A program made the position numbers and the translations under genes. DNA of 64,000 nt from Meghimatium bilineatum (lineage: Eukaryota; Mollusca; Gastropoda; Stylommatophora; Philomycidae): positions 26,001,661 through 26,065,660 of the forward strand of contig CM067309.1 of assembly GCA_034231615.1 (NCBI GenBank). Reading direction: 5' to 3'. This document shows, one piece after another, positions 44,459 through 56,392 of this stretch; within the stretch, counting starts at the first letter, position 1; every line of letters starts with the position of its first letter. The notes beneath the pieces are model-generated. The model was not told where the DNA came from and made no database searches. It worked only from the letters and a program-made list of their open reading frames with translations.

Positions 44459-44841
44459 CATCATCATCATCAAGTGCCGTCTCCGCAACGAAGGTTGGCT
44501 GCAACGTATCTCCAACATCTCCTGTCTCTTGTCTTGGTGGTGCACTCTGCTAGACTGTAACCTGTCCATCGTGTAATGTTACTCTCCCACTTGTATCTCT
44601 GCCTACCTCTTGCTCGCTTCCCTTTGACTTTACCCTCAAGTAAGGTCTTCAATAGGGTGTCATGTCTTTTAATGTGTCCAAAGTATTTTATTTGCCTGAT
44701 CTTTATTTCTCTTAGTAGTTCTTTCTTCATATTAAGTGTCTTTTGCACCTCTTTATTTGTTTTCTTCTCTTTCCATGATGTTCTCCCTATTCTTCTATAT
44801 ACCCACATCTCAAAGGCATCAATTTTGTTTTCTAATTTTTT
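44459..44841 (-). mobile_element. RTE family R1w, copy 3, strongly 5' truncated, 11-bp TSD
   Basis: Flanked by perfect tgacggtacat at 44448-44458 and 44842-44852. The minus frame reads MWVYRRIGRTSWKEKKTNKE, NMKKELLREIKIRQIKYFGH, RWTGYSLAECTTKTRDRRCW, ending CGDGT-stop and a (GAT)n tail. The protein is almost identical to copy 1. Confidence 0.95.
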
Positions 44842-45015
44842 TGACGGTACATGATGCTGTCTAAATGAGACAGTCTTGATTCAGGAATTTAGCAAATCTA
44901 GACCGCAGAGGGATCTCCGTGACAAAGTGGTGCTGAGACATCATCGTCTCCAATAAAGACCTTCCAACAGAATTAATTTGGACTCCATTCGTTACGCTGT
45001 TGATTACTGTTGGGA

Positions 45016-45103
45016 TTTTGGTTGGAAACTATTTACGTACTTGGAATTGAATGTCAAAAATAGCCAAGGCGACTCTAAGTGTATAAATAGTTACCAACCA
45101 AAA
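45016..45103. repeat. Small palindromic element, copy 2
   Basis: Arms ttttggttggaaactattta (45016) and the inverse taaatagttaccaaccaaaa (to 45103) pair over ~27 bp with few mismatches; the core is 'aatgtcaaaaatagccaagg'. Related to 29961-30036. Confidence 0.75.
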
Positions 45104-45199
45104 GTGCAACAAGGATCCCCGTCTGGTCTTTTACGCAGAAAGATCTCACTGAGAAACATAGAGTTTTCATTTTCTAGTTTTCAGGGGCCGTGAAATAAA

Positions 45200-45345
45200 C
45201 TCTCATCCCATCAAAGTCTGCACTGCCCAGATACAATCCATTAAGTTTTATTCCACTTGCACCACCCAGATACAATTCATAAAGTGCTATCCAGTTTGCA
45301 CTACCCAGACACAATCCATAAAGTGTTATTCAGATTGCTGTGTAT
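45200..45345. repeat. ~47-bp tandem repeat, 3 copies
   Basis: Units of 'gcactgcccagatacaatcc' plus attaagttttattccacttg and variants. Confidence 0.8.
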
Positions 45346-45589
45346 GAGATGTGAAGCAATGTTTACATGGTGCACCACGAATAGGTGCTTTTAGAATATT
45401 GATTATAAGCTTGCATAGAGCAATGCAGTACCCCTTGCACCCAATAGGCTGACTGACATGTGTGTGTGTATGCGTACGTGTGACAGGGTAAAATATAATT
45501 AATTAAAAAAACTTGAGATACCAGACTTTTTAACAATATATTCAAAACCCGAGAGTGTACACTGTTGACTCAATTCCAAATTAAAAATA

Positions 45590-45835
45590 TTTCCACCATC
45601 AAATGTTACAACAGACAACAGTCACACACTTGTCAAATGTTACAACATAAAATAGCAACGCACTGTAAAATGTTACAACTGACAATAGCAGCACACTGTC
45701 AAATGCTACAACAGACAACAGTAACGCTCTGTCCAATGTTACGACATACAATAGTAATGAACTGCCAAAGGTTACAACATACAATAGTAACACACTATCA
45801 AATCTTACAAAAGACAATTGCATTAACATACTGAA
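45590..45835. repeat. ~33-bp tandem repeat, ~7 copies
   Basis: Unit 'caaatgttacaacagacaac' plus agtcacacactgt. Confidence 0.88.
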
Positions 45836-45984
45836 GTTATGTTAACAAGAAAACCCAGTAACAAGAACACAAAATGATAAAGGAAAAATCAAACATTTTT
45901 AGAGTAATTGTTAATTATATTGACATTAATTTATTGAAATGTATACAAAATATAATGCATAACATTCATAAGTTTGCCAAAGAA

Positions 45985-46105
45985 GTACTGGTCTGTCCAG
46001 TTTTCCAAGGATGTGCTGGTCCATCCAGATTCCCATGAAATTACTGGTCTATCCAGACTCCTAAGAAAGTACCTCTCTGTCCAGATTTCAAAGGAAGTGC
46101 ACGTC
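45985..46105. repeat. ~35-bp tandem repeat, ~4 copies
   Basis: Diverged units of 'tactggtctgtccagttttc' plus caaggatgtgc. Confidence 0.7.
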
Positions 46106-46194
46106 TATCAACTTCCTCTATCTATATTCACATCTTTGCACACAAACTAGATCAGATCATCCCTGTAAGTGGGTCAGTAATATAAAATTAATGA

Positions 46195-46345
46195 AACTGC
46201 TAAAGTCGGATGTGTTGGGCCATTGACACAAATAAAATGGAGACACACCAAATTTCTGTTCTCTTGACTACACCCTACTGCATATCTCAGATCATTGTCC
46301 TGCTACAAGAGAGAACCAGCGTGAGTTTAAGAGTGAACATTAAAA
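46195..46345 (+). mobile_element. SINE-like family A, 3' portion
   Basis: 'aagtcggatgtgttgggcca', 'cacaaataaaatggagacac', 'tcctgctacaagagagaacc' match the 3' half of 39374-39643 and other members. Confidence 0.75.
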
Positions 46346-46615
46346 TAAATTGTAGTAGCTTCTGATAAATATATTTGATAACAGCAGCAGCACAGTCCTG
46401 AATACAGGCAGCAAGTACCTGCAGCAGCACAGGGTCCTGAGTACAGACAGCAAGTACCCGTGGTAAACAAGAAAAACAAAAACACCTATTAACAAAGTCA
46501 AATAATACGCTAAGATCAAATAAAATACAAGAAAATAACATTGAAAAACAAAAACTGTCCTTCAACAAGGATTCAGTGGCTGGTCAGTGCTTATTAACAT
46601 TTTAAATCTGTTGTA

Positions 46616-46652
46616 TCATCAAGAGCCATCTCTGCAATGAACGTTGGCTCAC
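46616..46652 (-). mobile_element. Tiny RTE family R1w 3' remnant
   Basis: 'catcaagagccatctctgca' plus atgaacgttggct matches the 3' end of the R1w copies (catcaagtgccgtctccgca acgaaggttggct). Confidence 0.6.
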
Positions 46653-46659
46653 AGGAACA

Positions 46660-47590
46660 CTTAAAAAAGCTGCTTAGGGCAGTTTTGTTCAATGACTTGT
46701 TAAAAATGTGTTTATTGATAAAAATAATGATTGTAAAAAAATATTAAACATTGCCCAAGTAATTTCTGGTAGTTAATTTATTGATAGTAAATATTCTGTG
46801 CTAACTGCTAAATTTTCCATTTTTTTCAGGCACTGTTGATCCCTGGGGATCCATATATTTCCCTTTGAGAATTCATGTTTGATGTATAGTAAATAACAAT
46901 TAATTCACTAATTCATTAATTCACTAAATGACTTATTAAAAGGGAAACAACTCATGTTCTACATGAAAAGATAAATGTAAAAACAAGCAGAAAAATAAAC
47001 CAAGAAATATTTTACCAAACAAGAGATGGAACCTGATGACACCCTCAACTGGTCTCATTAACACTTTTGCTGCTGCTTATCAACACTTTTAATAAAAGTC
47101 ATCAAAGCACAAAATCTGTTTCAATTTTATGAAAAAAATTTTCTGTGGGGAAATTTACAGACCCAACACTGGTACAATCAAATCCAATTGTAACAACTTG
47201 GTCCAGACCGACAAAGTATGTAATGTAATAACATAAATTCGTTAGAGGCTTATGCGGTACAAACAATAGAGAATAAATATATTTGAAGATTTTTAAAAGT
47301 GTTATATAAGGAAATTAGTTTTTTTAAATGTGCCATTGAGAGATTCAATTCTATATATTATGCATCACTTCCTGTCTATAAAAAGTATGTCTTCAGTATG
47401 GCTGTTCCTGTGATTAGATTTCTAATGTGCATGTGATTGGATTAATTTGACAGATTTCTAATGATTTTACTGCAGTTTTTTAATAAAAGCTTTTCCAAAT
47501 GGATAATGTAGCTGATGACAACCAAGGTCCAAAATAACTCTGATTCAGATGTTTTAATCAACATTCACAATAAATTGGACTCCAATTATA
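46660..47590. other. Unassigned sequence
   Basis: AT-rich DNA with no gene, array or element that I can support. Confidence 0.5.
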
Positions 47591-47599
47591 ATTCGATAC

Positions 47600-50140
47600 A
47601 TAATTGGAAACGGAAAGGGAAGAATGTTTTCAAAACGTAAATGATATAATAAACAAGAATAACACAGAATAAAACTTATTTGTATAAGGAGACTTTAACT
47701 CCCACTTGGAACCAGAAAGATATGGAATAGAAGAGTACATTGGACTGTTCGGAGATAAAATAAACAAGATAAATGCTACAGACTAATTGAAATGTGCATT
47801 CAGAACAACTTATTTATAACTAACACATTTTTCAAGCACAGAGAATCCCAAGTTCACACCTGGTACAAGTGGAACGATTTAGACTGCAAAAGCCAGATAG
47901 ACTTTATATTAACAGGAAGAGCCAACAGAAGGAAAATAACAGACGCAAGAGCCATACCAAACATGTGTGTAGTCACCAACCATAAAGCAGTAATAATATC
48001 TGTAAAAACAAACAGAAAGAGAAAGAAGAAAGACAACAACAAAGATAACAAACCAACAACAATTAAAATGCACAAGCTGAAGGACGACATGGTATGTGAG
48101 CAATACACACACAAAATTACAGAATAATTAGAAAAATTACCAGTAGATACTACAGCAACAGAAGAAGAATAGAAATTATTCAAAGAGGCTATAACACAAG
48201 CAGCAGGAGAAGCATGCAGATACAAGAACAATAATGTAAAGAAACCAAAAATAACAGCATGGTGGAATGAAGAAGTAAAAAAAGTCAGAAAAGAAAAGAA
48301 ACAAAAATATAAGAAATGGATCAAAAGCAAAAACCAAGTAGATTACATAGAATACAAGACAGCAAAAACAAATGCCAAGAAAGTCATTAAAACTGCCAAA
48401 ATCAACTCATGGAAAGAATATGGAGACATGCTCAACGCAGATTATAAAAATGCACAAAAGAGGTTCTACAAGAAAATCAAGAACATGAAGAACAAAGAAG
48501 ATATATATGAACCGACAGAAATAATAAATGATGAAAATGGTAATGCACTAAAGAACCGAAACAAATAATGGAAAGATGGCAACAATATTTCAAGGAACTA
48601 CTAAATCTAAAAGAAGGAGATGAAGACACAACAATAAACACTACAGCAGCGAACCTATAACCAAATATACTACTATCGGAAATAGAAAATGCAATAAATA
48701 AATCATCAAATAAACAAGGCAGCAGGCTCTGATAACATACAAACAGAACTTATCTAAGCAGCAGCAGAGAGCGAGAAAAAAAGGTTACACAGACTTTTTA
48801 ATGTAATGTGGAAGAAACAAGAAACACCAGAGGACTGGAGGAACGCGACAATCATTCCCATATGGAAGAAAAAAGGCAGTAAGAGAGACTGCACAAAATA
48901 AGGAGGGATATCTTTACTAAGCCACACAGGAACATTTTTTAACAAAATATTAGAGCAACGACTACAATCATACATTGAACCACAACTTCAAAACACCAAA
49001 TGGGCTTCCGTAAGAACAAAAGCTGTATGAATGCTATCTTTACACTTAGACAACTAACAACAGAAAGAGCCACAGAAAACAACAAAGAATTATACATCGC
49101 ATTCGTAGACCAAGAAAAGGCATTCGACAGAGTAGACAGACAACAACTATGGAAAACACTATCAATATATGGAGTACCAGAAAACTTAATCAACATATGC
49201 AAGGGCATTTATGCTAATAGTCAATGTGCAGTAAGAACAAATGCAGGTGTGTCCAATAAGTTCCAAATTCAATCAGGAGTTCACCAGGGGTGTGTCCTAT
49301 ACGCTGTACTTTTTATAACATAAATCGACCACATCTGTAAACTAACAAGTACCAATGAAGAAGATAACATAAAAGACAAATTGAACAAACTACTCTTTGC
49401 AGACAACCAATTACTAATAGCAACATCAGAAGAACAATTGCAAGACCATATGAACAGACTCCACACAACATGTCAAAAATTCAACATAAAAATAAATATT
49501 GAAAAGACCGAAATAATGGCAATAGCAAAGAAAGAAAGAAATACCACAATCTCCATTGACCATAAACACCTTAAACAAGTAAATGAGTTTACTTACTTAT
49601 GAAACATTATATCGAGCGAAGGGAAAACCAGTAAAGATACAAAATAGATGCAACAAAACATACCAGATCCTAGGACAGATGACACGTATTTTCAAGAACA
49701 AAAATGTAAACATAGACACTAAAGTTGCATTATACAAGATTATTATTATTCCATCACTATGCTACCAGTGCCAAACCTGGACAATGACAGCACAAGGCAA
49801 AAGAAAAATAGTGACAACAGAAATGATATGTCTACGTAGAATACTTCAAGTGTCATTAAGAGATTGAATTAGAAACAATAACATCAGACAGATAACCAAA
49901 ACAATACCAGTATTGGAACACATCAAAAGACAACAGATCAAGTACCGGTAGTTTTTACACGCTTCCAGACTACCAACAGATAGCATGCCACAAATGGCCA
50001 TGACACATAGACATAACGGTTATAAAGCCAGAGGCAGACAGTGTAAAAGATGGATCACAGAAATCAAAGAAGCCACAGGAACAAGCTTACAAACAGCACA
50101 CAAGAAGGCCATCTTGAGAGAACTCTTCCACCCCTGATGC
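47600..50140 (+). mobile_element. RTE-like LINE (YQCQTW lineage), longest copy, EN C-terminus to RT end
   Basis: Frames in order: GDFNSHLEPERYG (endonuclease GDFN motif), CKSQIDFILTGRANRRKITD and MCVVTNHKAVIISVKTNRKR (EN end), a lysine-rich linker with ITAWWNEEVKKVRKEKKQKY, ETPEDWRNATIIPIWKKKGS, MGFRKNKSCMNAIFTLRQLT, AFVDQEKAFDRVDRQQLWKT (motif A), QSGVHQGCVLYAVLFI (motif B), LLFADNQLLIATSEEQLQDH (motif C), and YQCQTWTMTAQGKRKIVTTE. Motif C shows FADN where FADD is required, a loss of one catalytic Asp. At least six stops or frameshifts. It lacks the 5' part of EN. Confidence 0.9.
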
Positions 50141-50454
50141 CACAAGGCAAACAAGGGCCACAGCGTATAGATAGACATAATTGGACTACAATTCAAGTAA
50201 TATAAATTATATATTGACGATTGAGTAATGGAAACTCCCAGGCCTGTAGATAAGGGGAGCGGATATTCAAACACCACACCCTCTAGCTAATTGGAACATG
50301 ACTTTTAGTACTAGGAACTTGGACAAAAGGCTGGCTGAAAGACAACTCTCCCCCCCCCCCTGAGCAGAATGTATCTATAGTTCTATCTCCCCTCCCTTTT
50401 TATTAAAATGGCACTAGCATTGCTAGATAAAACCATTCAGAAGATAAATTAAAC

Positions 50455-50690
50455 AATTTTGATTTTTGAATTGGTAGCATATCCTATTCAGGGCGTAGCT
50501 ATCAACCCAGCATTTGTTGGCTGTGGTGATTTTCTAGGCAATGTAAATACGTTCAGTAGTTTACCATTGCTTTCTGAATGGTCTGGATGCACAATTGCCT
50601 GTGGAGGGGATCGAACTCGGTACCTTGGCCATCACACATGCACTCTGTACTACTTTGCCACAGAGCCAGAGAATTTTGATAATAGCTTGA
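50455..50690 (-). mobile_element. tRNA-derived SINE, family B
   Basis: The minus strand has a perfect A box, tggcaaagtag (TRGYNNANNNG), and ~40 nt later a perfect B box, gttcgatcc (GWTCRANNC). A body follows containing 'aaaatcaccacagccaacaa' and 'ccctgaataggatatgctac'. The body is shared with 52885-52965. Pol III transcription is inferred from the boxes. Confidence 0.82.
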
Positions 50691-51204
50691 AATATACATT
50701 TCTAAAGCTTATTCTTGTCTCAACATCTCAAAGTTTCAAAATTCAAACTTATTGGTTAATTTCTTTTTTTAATTTCTTAAAAATACAGCCTGTAAAAGTC
50801 ATCATACCAAAAAAAAATGGCATGACTGTGGGCAGAGGTGGTGTGATGGTGCGCAGAACTTAAATAGTGAGGCAGTAAAAGTGTTAAATATTGGTATATC
50901 ACATGGTATGTAAATGACAAGTGGGTATCTATAACATTGTATTTCCAAAGGGATGTAGATTGCTCTCATGTGAATTTCAAATATGCTGTATCTAGTAATT
51001 TCAGACCCTACTGTTTCAGAAATAGGAAAAAGTCTCTACATTTGAATATAATGTGGACTCAAAAAATGGTATAAGGAAACAAGGGCAAACACTGAAACAA
51101 CTGTCCAGGTTGAATAATCTATATTCAACTGTAAATAAGAACAATGTTATATACTTGTTAACTTGCAGATTACACTGTATTTCATATCAAAATATCCTTC
51201 CAAA

Positions 51205-51345
51205 GATGGATGTGTCGGGCCATTGGCGCAAATAAAATGGTGACAACACATTTTCATTCTCTAGACTGCATCTTGCTGGAATCTAGTAGGACCATGGTCC
51301 TGCTACAAGAAAGATCTCTCGCGAGTTTCAGAATACACACCAAAG
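51205..51345 (+). mobile_element. SINE-like family A, 3' portion
   Basis: 'gatggatgtgtcgggccatt', 'ggcgcaaataaaatggtgac' and 'gactgcatcttgctggaatc' match the family A consensus. Confidence 0.75.
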
Positions 51346-51784
51346 TATTATTTTGAAAATACAATGAATGTAAGAGAGTCAATTAAAACTGTATCATCAA
51401 GGATGGATAACCAAGTGGTAGGCCTACTTTAATCAGAAATAAACTATCTTCGAGGAGGTTAACCAAATTTTACTTTGACCAGAAATGCTTATGTTTTGAT
51501 TTAATGTAAATACTACAGTCAAACACAAAAATATTCAATGAAACTTGAGTACATTTTGTACTAGATAAAATATGTACAGATTATGACACTATATATTGCA
51601 TCAGATATCACTAACCTGATAACATTTCTGAATAACATGGCAGGAATACACAAAATTCTTGATATATTTGTGGTTGTTTATAAAACTCATAATCAAAATA
51701 TAGCCTTACAATGATTAATGACACACACATTTGATAGAACTTGTTATATCATTATGCACAGCAAGTTGACGAGACAGATAAAAT

Positions 51785-52075
51785 ATTCCTATAGCATGTG
51801 ATTTATTGAAACATTCCTTTTCATATGATTTATTCATAATATTCATCTATTACATGTGATTTATCTAAACATTCTTCAATCATATGTGTTTATTGAAACA
51901 AACTTATATCACATAGATTTATTGAAAAACACTTCTATAATATGTGATTTATTGAAACACACTTCTATCATATGTGATTTATTGAAACACACTTCTATCA
52001 TATGTGATTTATTGAAACACACTTCTATCATATGTGATTTATTGAAACACACTTCTATCATATGTGATAGTGCTG
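51785..52075. repeat. ~30-bp tandem repeat, ~9 copies
   Basis: Unit tatgtgatttattgaaacac plus acttctatca, increasingly regular to the right. Confidence 0.92.
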
Positions 52076-52379
52076 GTGGGAATGATTATCCTTACATGTA
52101 GAAAATTTTCATGTCATCTTTCATACACTGATATTAATTTCTTATATCTAAATAGGAACAGTTCTTATACTATGTCATTGTATAACACAACCTTTCTTTT
52201 GACAAGTGACCTTATATCACAATCACATATTATTTGGAACACATATTGCCTTACAGCAATATGACATTTTAAACAAAAAACCTAACAACAAAATGACATC
52301 TTTCTTATGACAAAAATGCAACAGTCAAACACTTCTTATGACAAATATCATCATAACTATATCACACATAGGCTATGTA

Positions 52380-52620
52380 TTTGACAAAAACCTTGTAACA
52401 AAATCACACACTTCTGATGAGAAAGCCTCTAATAACAAAATTATATATTCCTGATGAGAAAATAGCCACTAATAACAAAATCACATACTTCTGATGAGAA
52501 AATAGCCACTAATAACAAAATCACATACTTCTGATGAGAAAATAACCTCTAATAACATAATAACATATTCCTTATGAGAAACTCACACACTTCCTATGAC
52601 AAACATTGTCTTACAGATAA
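52380..52620. repeat. ~40-bp tandem repeat, ~6 copies
   Basis: Unit 'acttctgatgagaaaatagc' plus cactaataacaaaatcacat. Confidence 0.85.
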
Positions 52621-52884
52621 TGTTAAATGTTAAGATTCTAACAATAATGTTCATTGTTCCTGATACTCATTGGAATGGACATGAATGATCATATAAGAGT
52701 TCAACAGATGGGACACTGACCTTATATACTCTTAAATGGCCAATGGAATGGCTAGCAGCACACTTATGAGAATGCCCTGTGTGCAGTGATGTTGGTTCCT
52801 GATCAAGATTTCAACCAACAATGTTCACTGTTTCTGATACTTATTGGAATGGATATGAATAATCAAATAATGTTAGTAAACAAA

Positions 52885-52965
52885 ATAAATTGATAGCATA
52901 TCCTACTCAGGATGTAACCACCAACCCAGTATTTTTTCGCTCTAGTGATTTTCTTGGGGCAGATG
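52885..52965 (-). mobile_element. SINE family B body fragment
   Basis: 'agcatatcctactcaggatg', 'accaacccagtattttttcg', 'agtgattttcttggg' align with the body of 50455-50690. The tRNA head is missing; a LINE fragment begins immediately after. Confidence 0.65.
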
Positions 52966-52969
52966 TCTC

Positions 52970-53110
52970 CTATTTTAAAAACAAATATGTAAGCATGAAC
53001 ACCAAAACAGCACTATATAAAATAATCATCACACCATCACTATGCTACCAATGTCAAACATGGACACTAACAACAGAATCTAAAAGAAAACTTGTTACAA
53101 TAGAAATGAC
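52970..53110 (+). mobile_element. LINE fragment (YQCQTW lineage)
   Basis: YFKNKYVSMNTKTALYKIII then TPSLCYQCQTWTLTTESKRK corresponds to the RT thumb of 47600-50140. Confidence 0.75.
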
Positions 53111-53149
53111 TGTCAATGAAATTATCCATGCATCAATGCATTATCCATG

Positions 53150-53695
53150 CATCACAACAGAATATAAACCCACCATTGATCAAAAAGATTTAGAAACCAC
53201 GGAACCAGATATACTAAATTAAGAAATAGAAGAATCCTTAAAACATAGCCCAAGTAATAAATCCCCAGGAGAGAATGGTATACAAAGTGAAGCAATAAAA
53301 CCGTGTAGAAACTCAAGGGTCCAGTGGCTAGCAAGATTATTCGCAATAGTCTGGACAGAAAGAAAATTACCAGTAGACTGGCAAAAATCAGTAATTGTAC
53401 CACTATGGAAAAACAAGAGTAGTAAGAGAGAGTGTGAATCATATAGAGGCATCTCCTTATTAAGTCATACATGTAAAATCTATGCAAAAATAAAAGAATT
53501 GAAAATGCTATACTTTGCAGAACCACAGCTGAGTCCCACTCAATTTGACTACAGAAAAGGGGAAAGCTGTAAAGACGCACTATATACACTCAGACAACTA
53601 AGTAAAAAAGCATTAGAATACAATCAATATCTAAACACAATATTTATAGACCAGGAAAAGTCATTCAACAGAGTCGATAGAAACATTATCTGAAA
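53150..53695 (+). mobile_element. LINE RT fragment, N-terminal half (YQCQTW lineage)
   Basis: EIEESLKHSPSNKSPGENGI, VDWQKSVIVPLWKNKSSKRE, CESYRGISLLSHTCKIYAKI, QFDYRKGESCKDALYTLRQL, TIFIDQEKSFNRVDRNII: these are RT motifs 0 to A in order. It lies after the C-terminal fragment at 52970, so the two are not collinear: separate insertions or a rearranged copy. Confidence 0.82.
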
Positions 53696-53699
53696 GACA

Positions 53700-54390
53700 T
53701 TAGAAATTTGTAACTTCAGAGGACAGCTGTTAGGTAATATAAAAGGGTTCTTTCCTAGTACGCTCGTGCCGGATGTCACACTTTCCAATATACCGACTTC
53801 GTGTTTTTAATAATTTATTCCGGTTTCTAATTATTAAAGCACCAGTTGCCGCAACGTGTTGCAAATTCAGCAGTTTTCCCGCCCAATTGAGCCAAGTTTT
53901 GACCCTAGCCGTATGAAAAAAATGTGCATGCCGCAAGAGCTGCAAAACATTAGGCCTATGTCGTGAAATTTAATGTCGGTAAAATTTAAACTTGACCAAA
54001 CTGGTTAAGTAAGCTGTAGTAAAATGTAAACATTATGCCCATGTCGTGAGTGCAGCTAAACATTAATGCATGAGTGCGGCAAAATGTAAACAATACCAAA
54101 CTGAATTCTCGAACTGTGTCCTGTCAGAATATTGGTCATGATACTGTGCCGTGTCATAATATCTAGATCCGATTTCCACGAACACTCAAATCACTTAAAA
54201 AATGATACACTTTCACTCCCCCCCCCGAAACTCCCCCCTCTTCCCAAAAAAATGAAACTTACACCCCCTGCACTTCCCCTCTTCCCAAAAGAATGAAACA
54301 CACACCACCACCACCCCCCCCCCAAACTTCCCAAAAGAATGCAAAACACACTCTGAAACAAACTCTACTACTACTTCCATGTAAGAAGTA
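53700..54390. other. Unassigned sequence with C-rich tracts
   Basis: Contains a small repeated word 'gtcgtgaaatttaatgtcgg'/'aaaatgtaaacattatgccc' (53950-54095) and poly-C rich runs with 'ttcccaaaagaatgaaac' repeated at 54242-54345. No gene. Confidence 0.5.
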
Positions 54391-54394
54391 TGTG

Positions 54395-54790
54395 AAAATT
54401 AACGTACAAAACCAACAGAAGCTATGAAAATTAGCAAATCTGCAACACCAATAAATATAACAATAGATAACACCAAAGTGAAACAAGCCAAAGAATTTAA
54501 ATATCTAGGCACCATTTTTTTCTGAAAATAATATCTACAATTTTTATACCAACACTCTGCTACCAATGTCAAACATGGTCTTTAACAGCCTCGCAGCAGA
54601 GAAAAATCATTACATGTGAAATGAAGAGTCTGAGAAAAGCTGCAATGTTCACTAAACTAGATAAAATAAGAAATGAAGAAATTAGGAAAAGAGTTAGTAA
54701 AATATCATGTATTGAGCACATCGAAAGATAGCCAAGTAAAATGGTTGGATCACCTTATGTGAATGCACCCAAACCAAATATCAATAATGT
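54395..54790 (+). mobile_element. Two abutted LINE pieces (YQCQTW lineage)
   Basis: First TEAMKISKSATPINITIDNT and KVKQAKEFKYLGTIF, then an abrupt change near 54530 to a segment very similar to 8868-9125 ('ctaccaatgtcaaacatggt', 'ctttaacagcctcgcagcag'). Decayed by stops. Confidence 0.75.
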
Positions 54791-54799
54791 GCATGAGTA

Positions 54800-55440
54800 T
54801 ACAGTTTATGTGAAGCCACAAACTCAATCAGCATCAACAACTGTGAATTAGAAAGAGTCACAAATTTTGAATATCTTGGTTCTCTTATCAACAGTACCAG
54901 TGATTGCTATGAAGAAGTCAGAAGGAGATTGACTGTAGCGTCAAAGAGTCTGATATAAATTAAAAACATATGGCTGAGCTGCTGCAAAACAACAAAACTA
55001 ACATTCCTAAGAGCTTGCATATTCCCAGTGGCAATATATGAGTGTGAATCCTTTACAATCACTAAAAAGGTGAAAAATAAAATAGCAGCATATGAAATAA
55101 AATGTTACAGAAAAATCATCAGAATACCATGGACCAAACAGATCACCAATGTAACCATCTTGAGAGAAACGAATGTAAAAGAAAACTGGCTAAACAGCAA
55201 GGTTCTTTCCAGAAAACTACAATATTTTGGCCATATCAAACACCATGACAGACTACAGAAGATCATAATGGAGGTGATGATGCCAGTGAGACAAACAAGA
55301 TGCAAAGTAAGAAGATGGGTGCAAGACTACCTGAACATGACAGTAACAGAAGCAAGAAGACTGGCTCAAGATCGACATAAGTTTCAAAAGGCAAAGATAA
55401 CTGCTACATCCTGTTCAGCATATGCTACCTGATATTGAGA
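54800..55440 (+). mobile_element. RTE-type LINE 3' part
   Basis: CELERVTNFEYLGSLINSTS, DCYEEVRRRLTVASKSL, CIFPVAIYECESFTITKKVK, YEIKCYRKIIRIPWTKQITN, SRKLQYFGHIKHHDRLQKII and ARRLAQDRHKFQKAKITATS to a stop at 55430. The frame from 55028 to 55432 is open. Ends without an obvious tail. Related to, but distinct from, R1w. Confidence 0.88.
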
Positions 55441-55559
55441 AGCCACAATCTCATTGGCTAAACTATTTTAAAATATAAATGCATCGGCAGATAAGCTCTC
55501 CAACCAGAAAATGAGTAATGTAATTGAGTAATTTAATTGTATATGTATATAATTTGATC

Positions 55560-56040
55560 TCAAAACATGTCACATAACATGAATAAGATATCAAAATATT
55601 TGATCACAAGATTAAATCACACATATAAATGATATATAAAAATATTTGATCACAAGCCACACACATAAATGAGATATCAAAATTGTATCACAAGATTAAT
55701 TCATTCATATAAATGTCATATCAAAAATCTGATATGCAGGTTAACATTCATACATACACATTATTATATATCAAATGTTTGATGATGACAAAATATTTTA
55801 TATCAAATGTTTGATGATGACAAAATATTTTATATCAAATTTTTGATGATAACAAAATATTTTATATCAAATTTTTGATGATAACAAAATATTTTATATC
55901 AAATGTTTGATGATAACAAAATATTTTATATCAAATGTTTGATGATGACAAAATATACATTTTTATGACAAAATATTTTATATCAAATGTTTGATTATGA
56001 CAAAATATTTTATTGATATAAAATTTTTATGACAAAATTA
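55560..56040. repeat. ~32-bp tandem repeat, ~13 copies
   Basis: Unit acaaaatattttatatcaaa plus tgtttgatgatg. The left part is more diverged. Confidence 0.92.
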
Positions 56041-56059
56041 TAGGAATAATACAAATCTG

Positions 56060-56392
56060 TGAAACTATATTGGGTATCAGAGATACTGACATTTATAAAC
56101 TATACGGTGTATAGTGCATCAGATGCAAAGCAAAGGCTTCGGCAGCAACCTGGAGTCGGGGATGGAGATAACTTCAAGTACTAAGCTGTAGCAACTATTA
56201 GGTGGGGGTGACCAGGTCCCTTCCTTGCTGTCTTTACCTCCTCTGACTCATGCGTCAGATACTCATTTACAGATGAGTTTTCTGGAGGAGTGGTCATGTC
56301 AAGCAATGACTCCTCAGATATACTGATACTTATAAAGTATATTGTGTATCCAACACACTGGCACCTATAAACTATATTGTGTATTAGATGTG
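56060..56392. repeat. ~37-bp minisatellite, left part
   Basis: 'tactgacatttataaactat' plus acggtgtatagtgcatcag units, interrupted at 56120-56320 by an unrelated segment. The array continues at 57283-57545. Confidence 0.75.
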
